Assembly: GCA_965153355.1 (NCBI GenBank)
Contig: OZ231126.1
Coordinates: 21,018,001-21,082,000 of the forward strand
Direction of reading: 5' to 3'
From: Flaccisagitta enflata
Lineage: Eukaryota; Chaetognatha; Sagittoidea; Aphragmophora
DNA length: 64,000 nucleotides
Position numbers and translations under genes: made by a program. Position 1 is the stretch's first letter; each line of letters begins with the position of its first letter. The notes under the pieces are model-generated. The model saw nothing but the letters and a program-made list of their open reading frames with translations. It ran no database searches and was not told the origin of the DNA. Below, piece by piece: positions 35,925 through 47,255 of the stretch.

Positions 35925-36180
35925 AGCGCGTGTTTTGTGGGTGTGGGTAAGGGGGTCACATGTCCATGCCCACCTATCCGTGACATTGTTTTTATCTCAC
36001 GTAAGTTGTCTTTGCTGTTACTTTTTTACTCAGTCATTGCTAGGCCACACTCCCAGACCCACGGACGCCAAACAGACCAACAGATGGACAAAGCGACTAA
36101 GAACTGAAACAAAATTTTTTTTTCAAATGCGAAAAAAAATGTAAAAAATTACAAGTAAAATACAACTGTCAAAAATTCAC
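35925..36180. repeat. Right arm of the second inverted repeat
   Basis: Inverted counterpart of 34310-34600: TATCTCACGTAAGTTGTC, TCCCAGACCCACGGACGCCA, AAACAGACCAACAGATGG. An HE-like GTCGCAGACAAATAACTC sequence starts just upstream at about 35842. Confidence 0.8.
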
Positions 36181-36185
36181 GAAAA

Positions 36186-36835
36186 AGATGTTAGAAAAGT
36201 AAAATATGATTATCTTGACATTGTTGTTATCTTTACCCACAGATCCATGTGCCCTCCTGTATCATTGCCCCTGCCCAATCTTAGAGGCCCGTGTCTGGCC
36301 TTCTCCAGCCACAAATTAAGTCGTCCAGAATCTTATTCTAAGTGGTTTTAAGTGAATATTGCAAGCTCAGGCATAAAATGACACTCAGTCTGAAAAAGCT
36401 CAACTTTGAGCCTTGGAAAAGCTCAGAAATGAGCTTTATGAGCACCTAACCCAGTTAAGTCAAGCTTTTGAGTCAAAAAGCTCATTTTTGAGTTTTTATT
36501 AATTTAAAAGCTTATTTTTGCCTATTTTTTTAAGACTTGTAAGCGATTTGACAATCTGAATGAATTCTCCACCCCAAAATCTATGATTGAGTGAAAAATG
36601 AAAAAAATCGAAGGGTGCCATGTCTGAGATTTTCATCACTCATTTTTTCTCCAATCAAAAAAAAAGATAAAAATCCATACCTACATCCCAGTTTTTCTCT
36701 ACCACATAGCTGTTGCCCAAAAATTCTCTAAAAAAAAAAGAATAAGTCCACTCGATGAGGATGTATGGCCGTGGGAAATTAAAAAAAAACGCGAAAAAAG
36801 CAAAAGCTCAGAAATGAGCTTTCCCAGGATCTCCG
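36186..36835. other. No gene; repeated GCTCAGAAATGAGCTTT motifs
   Basis: Several short palindrome-like motifs around AAGCTCA...TGAGCTTT occur at 36370-36520 and 36805-36822. No coding support. Confidence 0.5.
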
Positions 36836-37303
36836 GCTGGAGTAACAACCTTCTTTATAACAACGTCGAGGCTCAAAATGTAAAAAAAATAAGAACATTT
36901 CTAGCAACATCGTCAGCCTCAGAAAATTAAAAATCTTTTAACATTTCAGCCTCAAGTCCAACTAATAACAACTTTTCTCTTAGATTTGCCATAATTTCCG
37001 TTTCATTTGTAACATTTGGCGGTTTCATAGAAGAGGTGGCTTTTTCTACTGTATTTCAGATAGAACAATATTTTGTTCCTGATTTTGAATGGTTGTTCTC
37101 CTTTATTTCATTCCTTCCTAGATCCTGTCTTGAAAGCAGCAGAAAAGACCAGTGTTTTGAATATCCTTATCAATGTTATATTAGAAGATTGATGAAAAAA
37201 AAATAACAACAGTTTAGCAACGGTTTGAGCCTCATATCGTCTTTCAAATAACAACATTGAGCCTCAGAAAAAAATAACCCGTTGTTACTCAGCCAAGTGC
37301 GTG
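36836..37303. mobile_element. 468 bp MITE-like element with short inverted ends
   Basis: Left GGCTGGAGTAACAACCTTC and right (minus strand) GGCTGAGTAACAACGGG. Inside both ends are GAGGCTCA and CAACGTCGAGGC / CAATGTTGTTA motifs, and CAGCCTCA recurs. No clear target duplication seen, no coding capacity. Confidence 0.65.
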
Positions 37304-37434
37304 TTCTTAAACAAATGATCAACTAACCTGATTTGATCCTCGCCAACGATCTAAGCTACTTACACGTAACCCTTGCAACGCAATAAGTTAAATCGTAGTT
37401 CTTCTTCTAATGGAATTGTAAATCTTACTTACAG

Positions 37435-37509
37435 ATCTGCCTCCTTTATCCTCTACTTCATCCTCATCATCTATCGCCAGTATAACAGACTAGAAAGAAA
37501 AGAAAACAT
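37435..37509 (+). CDS. Candidate 75 bp exon, membrane-segment-like
   Basis: Acceptor AATCTTACTTACAG and donor GTGAGT bound it. The only open frame is phase 2-2 and reads FILYFILIIY then RQYNRLERKEN: a hydrophobic run followed by a basic stretch, as at the cytoplasmic edge of a membrane helix. Joining it in phase to 38335-38382 and 38781-38880 keeps an open frame and ends in a stop. The minus strand of the same place also has good splice signals (37433-37489), so strand is not settled. Confidence 0.3.
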
Positions 37510-37826
37510 GTGAGTAATGATAAAGAGAAACAAATGGCTAAGTTCTAAGGAGTGAAAAAAAAAGAAGGGAAGAATGAAAGAAAAGAAAACTTGAGTAATG
37601 ATAAATAGAAAGAAAGGGAAATAAGTGATGAAATAAAAAAGAAAGAAAAAGGAGATAAAGTAAAAAAAAGAAAAGGAGAGAATAAAGCGACGAAAAATCG
37701 CGGAAGACGGCAAAGAGATCACATATGTCTCAGATTCCAAGACAATTTTCAACTCAAGAAATAAATAAGCTGTAATTTCTTACAGCCTCGCTTGAAAGCA
37801 CAAAGCAAAGTTTTTCTTTTTCTATA

Positions 37827-37856
37827 TCTCTCTCTCTCTCTCTATTTCTCTCTCTC

Positions 37857-37901
<45 letters not shown>

Positions 37902-37908
37902 CTCCACT

Positions 37909-37945
<37 letters not shown>

Positions 37946-38000
37946 TTCCTCTTTCTTTTTATATATACATATATATATATATACTCATATATATATATTT
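37827..38000. repeat. (TC)n with TATC units, then (TA)n
   Basis: TC tracts at 37827-37945 broken by TATATATC, then an AT/ATAC tract at about 37960-38000. Confidence 0.95.
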
Positions 38001-38334
38001 TTCTTTGAATATGCCTAAACTTATTTGTAACTCTATATATACTCTTTACCTATCTTGTGTTTCTCTTATATGGTTTCCATTTTTTGACGATTTCTCTCTG
38101 ACTTCATTCAGGTATTTCTTTCCTTCATCTCTCACTCTCTCTGCAGTTCATCCATCCTTATTCCAGTTTCTCTCCACCCTCTTGCATTCATTGTTCCTTT
38201 CTTTCTTATTTTTCAGTTTCTTATCCCCATATTTATCTATCTTAGCATCAGAAGGCCTACACTCTATCTGTCTCTCTCTCTCTCTCTCTCTCAGTTATTA
38301 ACAAACTCATTCAGACACCAACCTTTCTCAACAG

Positions 38335-38382
38335 AGGACCATCTGGTATACACCGTCATGTATCAGTTACTAAAAGAAATCT
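38335..38382 (+). CDS. Candidate 48 bp exon
   Basis: Acceptor CCAACCTTTCTCAACAG and strong donor GTAAGT. Two frames are open: phase 1-1 (DHLVYTVMYQLLKEI), compatible with exons 31911, 39880 and 41141; and phase 2-2 (GPSGIHRHVSVTKRN), compatible with 37435 and 38781. The sequence cannot say which is used. Confidence 0.35.
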
Positions 38383-38780
38383 GTAAGTTGCCCGTCCTCC
38401 TAAACCACGTCATTTGAAGAAAAGAAAGAGTGGGGAAAAAATCATCATTTTCTCTAAATAATTTCTGAAAATTTCAAATAAAATTTTTATGTGAAATAGA
38501 AAAAAACGCGAGCCTGCACAACACAGCAGCATGAAAGACAGAAAGAAAAACCCAGACCTTTACACACGCTAAGCACAATGCACGCGGTGGCCTCGGTATT
38601 TTTCGCTGGTCATGAGAGAAAAAAATCAACAGCCATAAATAAAAAGGCGAAAAAAATAAAAGGTGCCAGATCAGCGGTTAATCTCCGGATTCGTGTGATA
38701 CCGCGATGCCTTATCATTGGCTCCACACCATTTGCGTGTATCTGGTATCATTTTCTTTGTGTGTCTATTTCTCTCACTAG

Positions 38781-38880
38781 AATCCCTCTCTGCTTCTTAT
38801 TTACTTTTGGATTTATAAGTCATCTTTGCGTGAGAGGAGCTGAAAGAGGAGATGGTGCTGTACCAATGGAGATTGTGTGA
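38781..38880 (+). CDS. Candidate terminal exon with hydrophobic segment
   Basis: Acceptor GTGTCTATTTCTCTCACTAG is excellent. In the phase 2 frame it reads IPLCFLFTFGFISHLCV then RGAERGDGAVPMEIV and a TGA at 38878-38880. The hydrophobic part could be a membrane helix, and the C-terminal EIV resembles a class III PDZ ligand. All of this is inference from a short sequence. Confidence 0.22.
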
Positions 38881-39879
38881 ACCTTTTCTCTTTGATATCT
38901 GCACGTCCTTAAGGAGCTTCATCTGTCCAGCTCCTTTCCTTTATACCTGCTATCTTAGCAGAGGGTGACGTGGTTTAAAAAAAAGGAGATAAACACGTCG
39001 ATCATTAGTTTATTCAATATAGTATCACTTTGTTGTTAGGACAAATATGATACTTTTATTTACTCTTTATAGTATGAAGTATCAGCAGTTTGATATCAGA
39101 AACTTTTTGTATAAAGATCAGAAAAAAAAACTGAAAGATTATAGAAAAAAAGGAAAAAAATTCTGAGTGATGTTCTCGCGCCTGTCGCCGATTCAATTCA
39201 TGGCATGGCGCCCTACTGTAACAGCAACATAGCAGCGACAACAGCAACAGCAACAGCAGCAGCAGCAACAGCAACACTCTTATAACGCTGCAACAACCGG
39301 TTTCGATAGCATTTCTCTCAAAACCACGTCAACAAATCGAGACAAACATCGACGGTGACAGCGATGCGCTGGTGTCATCGGAAAAGAAAAGTGGCAAAGA
39401 AACAGTTTTAGTGAGCCTGCTGCCGAGCAGGAAGGGGTTCAGCTGTGGAGAAAGGGTTTAATGGCAACAATCAAGGCTGATTAGCATACAAGTAGCTAAA
39501 CCTATTTATCAGCCTGTGAATATAATATAGTCTATCAGTGCCTCATAGCTCTGCCCTCTGCATGGTCTGGGTGGTGCCTTTGTGTATCATGCATAACTTT
39601 AACATCATGCTGTAACAGCAGCCTCATGTGCTGAAATGAATCTAAGAGAAAAGAAAAAGAATACTGCACTAACGCTCTTCAGCAGTTGGACTAGTTATTA
39701 ACCTCTGCAATGAAAGCCTCATGGGAAAGTTTTAAGTATTCACCATCGCCTTCATTTGGAAAAGAAACTTAAGGAAATGAAGATCCTCCTCTCAACAACA
39801 GCAACAACAACAACCATCCAAATGGGCCGGATTACTGATCTCATTCTGTTCATTTTACCTTTATCCTCTCCATTTTTAG
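38881..39879. other. Intron-like or intergenic sequence
   Basis: Contains a CAGCAACAG-type patch at 39236-39275 and AT-rich sequence; no other feature seen. Confidence 0.5.
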
Positions 39880-39936
39880 ATCAGTTGAAAGGAATCTTAG
39901 TCAGTGCATTCAATCTCCTCAGTCTCAACTATGATG
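39880..39936 (+). CDS. Candidate 57 bp exon, phase 1-1
   Basis: Acceptor ATCCTCTCCATTTTTAG and donor GTAAGC. Only the phase 1 frame is open, reading QLKGILVSAFNLLSLNYD. The next candidate exon (41141) also starts in phase 1, and the codon split across the junction (G|AC) gives Asp. Confidence 0.42.
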
Positions 39937-40032
39937 GTAAGCTAAATCGAAGGGAAGTGATGATTACTTATAATATCAAGAGTTCATTACATAACTGAAC
40001 TTATATTTTCTTTTACATACAAGGTAATGTCA

Positions 40033-40235
40033 TCTCATAGAGATCTCATCCATTAAATCATCATCAGTCCGTCGTGGTCCGTCAATCGTCATCATCAGTC
40101 ATCCATCCATCCATGTAAAAAGCCAAGTTTTTCGGCTTTTTTTGGACACGGTGAGATTCTATACTGAATCAAACGATCGACAAAGGAGTTTCAAATCACG
40201 CAGATGACGCATCTAGTTGCCCGATCGGGCTTGTT
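40033..40235 (+). mobile_element. Decayed HE-family element, AGATGCGTC subfamily
   Basis: The 5' hairpin is eroded (CATAGAGATCTC), with a GTCCGTCGTGGTCCGTC tract. The 3' half is intact: inverted stem GACGCATCT (40206-40214), terminal hairpin GCCCGATCGGGC (40219-40230), TTGTT. It shares GGTGAGATTCTATACTGAAT with 26373-26655, so those two are sister copies. Confidence 0.8.
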
Positions 40236-40433
40236 GTCAATTCAAACACTCTGGAGACACAAAATCAATTCCTGAAAACAAATGAGTAAATATAGGCAAT
40301 TAAGTTACGTTATTGTTGTCGGTACATTGGTACATCGGTAACAAATATTTCTGAATTTCAAGCGGTTTCTACATAACGGCCCCTGCCCAACCGTCTTTGA
40401 CTGTCTTGCTGTGTATATAATTGCGAATCTGAA

Positions 40434-40720
40434 CTCTGCATAAGGCCGGATACAAGGTAAAAATCGGCAAAAGTGGAGAAAACCTCCCTATGGTTGTGCA
40501 CGAAACCATATGTGCAACCTTACCCCTAAACCTACCTTAACTCAAACCCCACCCCTAACCCTGCCATAACATCTGACACTACCCCTAGCCCTAAACCCAC
40601 CCCTATCCCCAACTCAACCCCTAACCCTAATGTAAGCCCCAGCCATGCCCTAGCCCTAGCCATTGTTCAGCCCTAGCCAAGCCCTAGCCCTAGCCATTGT
40701 TCGGCAAAAATCATAAAAAA
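40434..40720 (-). repeat. HE-like end with degenerate telomere-like (CCCTAA/CCCTAG) core
   Basis: AAGGCCGGATACA at the left matches the minus-strand HE terminus. To its right is about 180 bp of CCCTAACCCTAA, CCCTAGCCCTAGCC and CCCCTAACCC units with CCATTGTTC repeated at the end. The 5' hairpin was not found. Confidence 0.6.
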
Positions 40721-40922
40721 ACATATAATAATGTTACCTTGTACCTAATGACTAACAGATGGACAGAAAACGCTATTGAAAGAATAGGAAAGAAAGAAAG
40801 AAATAAAGGTTTTATGAGTCAGATTGATTTTTTTTCGACTTGTGTCGAGTTACTTTTATCCTGCGAGGATTTTTTTACAATGGTTCTTTCATTTATTACT
40901 TTTGCATATCAACTGCGATGAT

Positions 40923-41022
<100 letters not shown>

Positions 41023-41140
41023 GGAGATTAATAATGTATTTCTAGACCCCCACCGATTGATCCACCATGGACTTGGAAACGATGAATCAGAATATTATCT
41101 ATAAAGATAAGGACTTCTTGATCAGATTTGCCCCCTTCAG

Positions 41141-41413
41141 ACGATCTCTTAAACTATGAACAAGCCAGTCCGGCAAAATCACCAAATAAGCCGACGTTCC
41201 TTGTTGCATATCAAAACAATACCAACACTACACATTTGAAAAATGGCATCAAATCTCTACACAGATTGGTCACATTTCTTGGGTCTGTCAAAATCTTTAA
41301 AATTAAAATGGCCAATCTGGAACCTGTAGCTTCAATCACCGAGGAGAACCTTTCCAATGTTGATGCTATGTCCATCAACAATTGCACTTCTGGCGAAGAC
41401 AGTAACCCAAATT
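41141..41413 (+). CDS. Candidate 273 bp exon, phase 1-1: best coding evidence in the window
   Basis: The acceptor ATTTGCCCCCTTCAG precedes it and GTAAGC follows. Two frames close within 20 bases, while the phase 1 frame is open for all 273 bases and has balanced, non-repetitive composition: DLLNYEQASPAKSPNKPTFL, VAYQNNTNTTHLKNG, LHRLVTFLGSVKIFKIKM, NLEPVASITEENLSN, INNCTSGEDSNPN. Four or five N-glycosylation sequons (NNT, NTT, NLS, NCT) suggest a secreted or surface region. No family recognised, and the host gene cannot be assembled from this window. Confidence 0.52.
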
Positions 41414-41823
41414 GTAAGCAGTTTTTGTGTCACTTTTCCTGCTAAACCATTCTAGTGCATGGTGTACTTTCCCCTTGCCCATTTACAATTATGCAACAGA
41501 CATGCAAATGAGCGTACAAACTAGATTTGCTTCTCATTTTCTGATAAAAGTCAGGGCGGTCCTCGAATATGCATCGATGAATGTGAGATAAACCCCCCCT
41601 AGGACTTCTCTGATGTGTGCGTAGATGCTGGGGCTTAGGCTGAGCCTGGGTTTTTGAAAGAAGAACGAACGTAAAACTGATCCACGTTTTGTGGCTGTGA
41701 AAATCATGACTGATTTTGTGAAAGTAGCACGTTTTTGGGTCGAATCAATACCAAAATCAGATTCGAGTTAAGAAAATGAATAAAAGAAAGAAGAGTTTTA
41801 ATCTTGCGCCTTCTCTCTTTCAG
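41414..41823. other. Putative intron
   Basis: Begins GTAAGC and ends with the strong acceptor CTTCTCTCTTTCAG. A possible weak internal exon (about 41555-41586) has poor donor support. Confidence 0.35.
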
Positions 41824-41843
41824 TAGATTTCTCCCGCTGTTGA
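41824..41843 (+). CDS. Possible terminal exon coding part
   Basis: If spliced in phase 1 to 41413 this adds LDFSRC and a TGA stop at 41841-41843, with the following (TC)n falling in the 3' UTR. Depends wholly on the acceptor CTTCTCTCTTTCAG being used. Confidence 0.22.
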
Positions 41844-41848
41844 GTCTG

Positions 41849-41957
<109 letters not shown>

Positions 41958-42335
41958 AACCTCAATCTATCCCTACACGATCATTTTGGGGCTCATTGAA
42001 CAGATGGACATCTCTAGCTGAAAGCCTGAAATCCGAATGGGATTGACCTGAAATTAATTTGCCAAGAATAAACGAAAACGCGATACCGAAAACTGAAGGC
42101 TAACCATCCATTTTTCGAATTTTGTTTTTTCCTACTTTTTCTTTTCCCTCAAACTTCCCTCTAAGTTTTGATGGAGAGGCAAAAAAACATTTTTAATCAT
42201 TTTCTTGTTTTGTTTTGTTTTTTCTTTTGTTTTTTCTTTTGTTTTTTTTTTCTGACAAATTTCTTTTGTCTTTGCCTTAAACTGTCGGACTTACTCTGCA
42301 GTCCCTCTGTCCCTCCGTCTGTCTGTCTGTCTATC

Positions 42336-42343
42336 TTTCTTTT

Positions 42344-42383
<40 letters not shown>

Positions 42384-42394
42384 TCCTTTCTTTT

Positions 42395-42477
<83 letters not shown>
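42336..42477. repeat. (TTTC)n then (TC)n
   Basis: TTTC units to about 42384, then TC at 42398-42477. The upstream 42205-42250 is TTTTGTTTTTTC-rich. Confidence 0.96.
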
Positions 42478-42480
<3 letters not shown>

Positions 42481-42533
42481 CTTTCTCTCCGATCTCTTCT
42501 TTCTTTTCATTTCTTTTTCCCTTTCTTTTCTAA

Positions 42534-43080
42534 TACAATGGAGGTTGTGATGAGGATTATTAAGAAAGGAGCCTTAACGGGGATTGTATGGCTCTGAAGT
42601 TCGATCGATTCGACAGCTGTGAGATTGAAAGAAGAAAAGATTTGTAGAAAAGGGAACCAGGCAACACGCGGGGAAAACTGGGAGCCTAAATACTGGGTCT
42701 TATCGAAAGGTTGCGTTCATTTGCTTTTGCTCTTTAGATTACTGTTTCGTGTCTGTCTTTGATTTACATGGTTCTGCTGAACTACTCCATCAAGAAATCC
42801 TTCACTAAAAGAATACAATGTCTCTATTTATTAGCCTGCATACGCATATGCATATGTTTGAACTGACAATAAAAATGGATCAACCATTGCGTTGCCTTTT
42901 TTGGCCATGATGCATTGAAGGAGCTTGTCCTGCATCAATCATCGGCTCCATTTATTTTCATATTTTCATTAGAGGATGCTTCTGTATGTAATGGAACATG
43001 TCTTATTCATTGATCCAACGCAACAGCAGTTTAGGTATGGATTATTTACTAAATAACCAACATCGGCCATCTCTCCATTC
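42534..43080. other. No feature seen
   Basis: Low-copy sequence without supported gene or repeat ends. Confidence 0.5.
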
Positions 43081-43510
<430 letters not shown>

Positions 43511-43513
<3 letters not shown>

Positions 43514-44966
43514 TCTGACGACGGCGCTGTCGAGTTGATCCTGATGATGAGTTTCCCCCTTTTTTGAATCGAAAACTAGTTAATCTTTCTTGCCTGGCGC
43601 TGAGGATAAGAAGGGACGAAGAAAAGGAGGGGAAGGGGGTGGACCTGGCCAAAGAGAAGTGGGACAATGTTGAGGACCTTGAAGCAAAGTGCACCACAGA
43701 AAGAACATTCAAAAGAGAAAGTATGAGGCTAGTATTCAAGTGTTACTTACGCTGATTAACGCTGGCGCAGAAAAGAGGATCATTGAACATTTCTTCTCAT
43801 CAACTACCTAAAACTGTCCATTCTCATACCAAAGTGCGTGTGATTGACGCGATGCAGTGGATCAAAAAAAGGCGTCAGCGCGGAAAAGCCGGAAAAGCAA
43901 AAAAAGGGAAAAGGAAGAGAAAATGATAAGAAAATCACTGGGTAGCAGCCTCATATCACTCCGCATGACTTAAGTTCCTCAACCATTGACATTTCGAAAT
44001 CATCCCCTGGGACTTAACTGCATCAACGCGGCGCTTTTATTTGCTCCCTGGAGAGCTTTGCTGCTCATTCAAGCGTACACAACTGCTCACGCTGTTTAGC
44101 TTAAAGTCAACACAATCTTCATATCAAGTTTCCTCCTCCGTATGACTACGCATACTCTAAAAGACGTTACCATCTTGGCCATGAATATAAGCACAGCTTT
44201 AAAGTGTCATAACTCGCTCAATTTTAATCACTTAGAGATGATTTTTTTTCAGAATTTACATCTTCAAAAAATCTATCATATGAGACCAAGCTGGTTCCTG
44301 TATCCTTTATTCGTTTAGAAATGAGAGCTAAATGAATAAAACATTTGCCTTTTGCAAATATGGATTGATGATTTTTTTTTAGTTTATGGAAAATGGCGCA
44401 CTGCCACACTGCGCCAAATATACTGTAAGATCGACAAGTTAAGCTCATCTAAGGTTAGCCCACATCAATTTGGATCTCAATCCAATTGAGAACTTAAAGA
44501 TTCAAACAAAAAACCTGCAGATGCAGAGGAAAACAACAGGGCTGAAATGAATCGCATAAATGGTTTGAAACAACACCACTCAAGTTTTGAGTCAAGAATA
44601 CCTCCAGTCTCTCTACGAGTCAATGCCAAAGTAAATGCAGGTAGTGGTGGAAGCCCAACATAGTCATACTAAAAATTAAATGCAGTCTGATATATTTGAT
44701 ACTCATTTATAGTCAATAATTCAACTTATGTACCTACTGTACTTATATTTATGGCCAAGATGGTATAACTCAGTCCCATGTTGGTCTATTTGTCCATCTG
44801 ATGAACATTCTCCCCTACCATGTATCTGTATTAGATTAGAAATCGCTGCAAAAAGGATGTAGGGACATCTGTCACGTCCATAACCGTCTATATCATCCTT
44901 TTGCTTGTCAATGAATTCTTGTTCTTCAATCATCCATTTATTCTAAAGCCTTCCTCTCTCTTTTTT
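43511..44966. other. Mostly featureless; one weak coding-like stretch
   Basis: A + strand frame at about 43564-43755 reads DLAKEKWDNVEDLEAKC and similar charged sequence, but has no convincing acceptor or donor. The rest shows nothing I can support. Confidence 0.4.
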
Positions 44967-46287
44967 GTCCGCGACGGAATATCATTCCGACGCGGACTGC
45001 TAACAAAGCGGTGGAATTGTCGTCGTCGTTGTCGTTGTAAGTGAATTGTAAGTGGAAATCACAGTTTTAAAAATGGATAACTTTTTTATGCTTTGACGAT
45101 TTGGTTCATGTTTGGTGGAGGATTGTACTAGGTTAAGGCGCTTTACATCCTATCCCATTTTTGTGATCCGACCAACCCAACCGGCCCAACCAGCCTACCG
45201 GCCTGAAAGAGAAAAATGTGCATAACTCTAGCATTTTTCAACCAATTTGGTGGAAATTTGGTATGGAGTCTCTAAATGGAAGGACTCAACATATGTATAT
45301 GATTGCATATGCATTGACATGCTAACCGACCAATGACCTACCATAACCAGCAACAGCCTAAAAGTGAAAAAACTTGCATAACTTTGGCATTTTCTACTAA
45401 TTTGGTTGAAGCTTGGTATGGGGTCTCTAAATGGAAGAACTCAACATATGCGCACTATTTATCCTCTCAGAAACCAGCCTACCACTAGCAACCTACTGGC
45501 TAAAAGAAGTGAAAAACATGCATAACTTTGACATTTTTCAACCGATTTGGTTGAAATTTGGTATGGAGTCTCTAAATGGAATACTCAACATGTGTATGTG
45601 ATTTATATGCATTTGAGCAACAACACGGCCAAACTGACCTACCACCCAACCAGCCAGATCTTGGCCTAAAGTGAAAAAACTGCTAACTTTATTTTTTTCA
45701 ACTAATTTAGTTGAAACTTGGTATGGGGTCTCTAAATGGAAGAACTCAACATATGCGCATTATTTATCCTGTCTAACCAGCCTACCACCCAACCAGCCTA
45801 CCAACCAAAAAGTGATAAATGTGCATATCTTTGGCGTTTTTCAACCAATTTAGTTGAAATTTGGTATGGAAGATCTCTAAATGGAAGAACTCAGCACATG
45901 TGTATGTGATTTATTTATGTTTGAGCATGCTAGCCGCCCGGCCAAACCAACCTACCACCCAACCAGCTTACCGGCCTAAAAAGTGAAAAACTTCCTATAA
46001 ATTGGATTTTTCAACCAAATTGGTTGAAACTTGGTCTGCAGTCTCTAAATGGAAAAACTCAGCATACGTACACTATTTATCTAAACCAGCCTACCACTTA
46101 ACTACCCTACTAGCCTAGGAGTGAAAAACGTGCCTTACTTTGTCATTTTTCAACTGATTTAGTTAAAACTTATTGTAATGTCTTAAATGTAAAGACTTAT
46201 AGTTTTGGCAAACTTACAGGGTTAGCGATCTTTTGGTCATAGTGATCTTACGGAATTGGTGATCTTTAACCCCCTTCCGTCGCGGAC
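44967..46287 (+). mobile_element. 1.3 kb HE-type element with ~150 bp tandem core
   Basis: After TTTTTT comes a long near-perfect hairpin (44967-44997, left arm GTCCGCGACGGAAT, right arm ATTCCGACGCGGAC). The stem returns inverted as TTCCGTCGCGGAC at 46275-46287. Between them are about seven units of 140-160 bp with GTGCATAACTTTGGCATTTT, CAACCAATTTGGTTGAAA, TTGGTATGGAGTCTCTAAAT and ACCCAACCAGCCTACCGGCC. This is the HE layout (hairpin plus inverted third stem) scaled up. I saw no terminal TTGTT. Confidence 0.78.
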
Positions 46288-46353
46288 CCAGATACTGTTC
46301 AGATTTTTCTCTTTTGTCTCCAGTCATCCTCTCATTTTCAATATTCACTTTTT

Positions 46354-46470
46354 AGTTGCGGACACGAAACTATGAGAGGCTTTGTCCGTCCGTCCGTCCA
46401 TCCATCCGTCTGTCGATCCGTTTGTCCGTGAACATGAGTCGAAAAGTGTGGAAAGGAGCGTTAAAGATGC
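46354..46470 (+). mobile_element. HE-family 5' fragment, AGTTGCGGAC subfamily
   Basis: AGTTGCGGACACGAAACT (one base mutated in the right arm), then ATGAGAGGCTTTGTCCGTCC and a CATGAGTCGAAAAGTGTGG stretch matching the 15042 copy. The 3' half is missing. Confidence 0.8.
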
Positions 46471-46867
46471 TTTTGTGCTTGTGAGTGGGGGACTTGGGAC
46501 CCCGCGTCACTTGTTCTTTATGCATTCATTCACATGGCATTCATTCACATGATCACTGCTCCCACTGCCACTCTCGCCCCGCTCTCCCCTTATCAATAGA
46601 TCTTTGGTCCTTCCGCTTCACCCGTCGATCCACAATTCCACATTTCATTCTGGCAAAAGTCATTCTGGCTTCATTCCGGCTCCTCCCCTCTCGTTAGATC
46701 ATTTCGATTCCAATTTTTCATTTCTTCCTCGTTAGCTCTTTTTCTTCTCATTCTGGAGCGCGCGCGAGAGAGAGACTCATGCGGGCGCATGTACTTGTGG
46801 GTGCGTGCACACGTCACAAATAGACCCAAGAGCGCGTGTACTTTTTGCTCTTTGGCACGATCAGATT

Positions 46868-47255
46868 TGAGGCGGTGGCGGCGGCGGTGGTGGTGGTTGT
46901 GGCACTGGGGATGGTGGCGGTGGCGGCAATGATGGTGGCTGTGGCGAATGCGGTGATGGAGGTTGTGGCGAATGCGGTGATGGTGGCGGTGGCGGCAATG
47001 ATGGTGGCTGTGGCGAATGCGGTGATGGAGGTTGTGGCGAATGCGGTGATGGTGGCGGTGGCGGCAATGATGGTGGCTGTGGCGAATGCGGTGATAGTGG
47101 TTGTAGCGGCGATGATGGTGGCTGTGGCGAATGCGGTGATAGGGGTTGTAGCGGCGGTGATGGTGATGGCGGCGGTGGCGGCGATGATGGTGGCGGAGGT
47201 GGCGATGATGGTGGTTGTGGCGAATGCGGTGGCAAAGGCAGTGGCAATCACACTC
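46868..47255. repeat. GC-rich minisatellite with 69 bp higher-order unit
   Basis: GGTGGCGGT/GAATGCGGTGATGG units. The string GGCGGCAATGATGGTGG recurs at 46922, 46991 and 47060, an exact 69 bp period. Since 69 is a multiple of 3, long frames exist on both strands (VANAVMEVV-type and PHSPQPPSP-type), but they follow from the repeat. Confidence 0.9.

Noticed and set aside
37433-37489. Minus-strand exon SVILAIDDEDEVEDKGGRS as an annotated CDS
   Set aside because: Splice signals are good, but no neighbouring minus-strand exon was found and the + strand alternative overlaps. Kept as a finding only.
43564-43755. Charged frame (DLAKEKWDNVEDLEAKC) as a gene
   Set aside because: No convincing acceptor or donor, no recognised motif. 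Noted inside the intergenic entry.
46861-47247. Proline-rich minus-strand protein
   Set aside because: Reads from a 69 bp minisatellite without start context, splice sites or flanking coding sequence.
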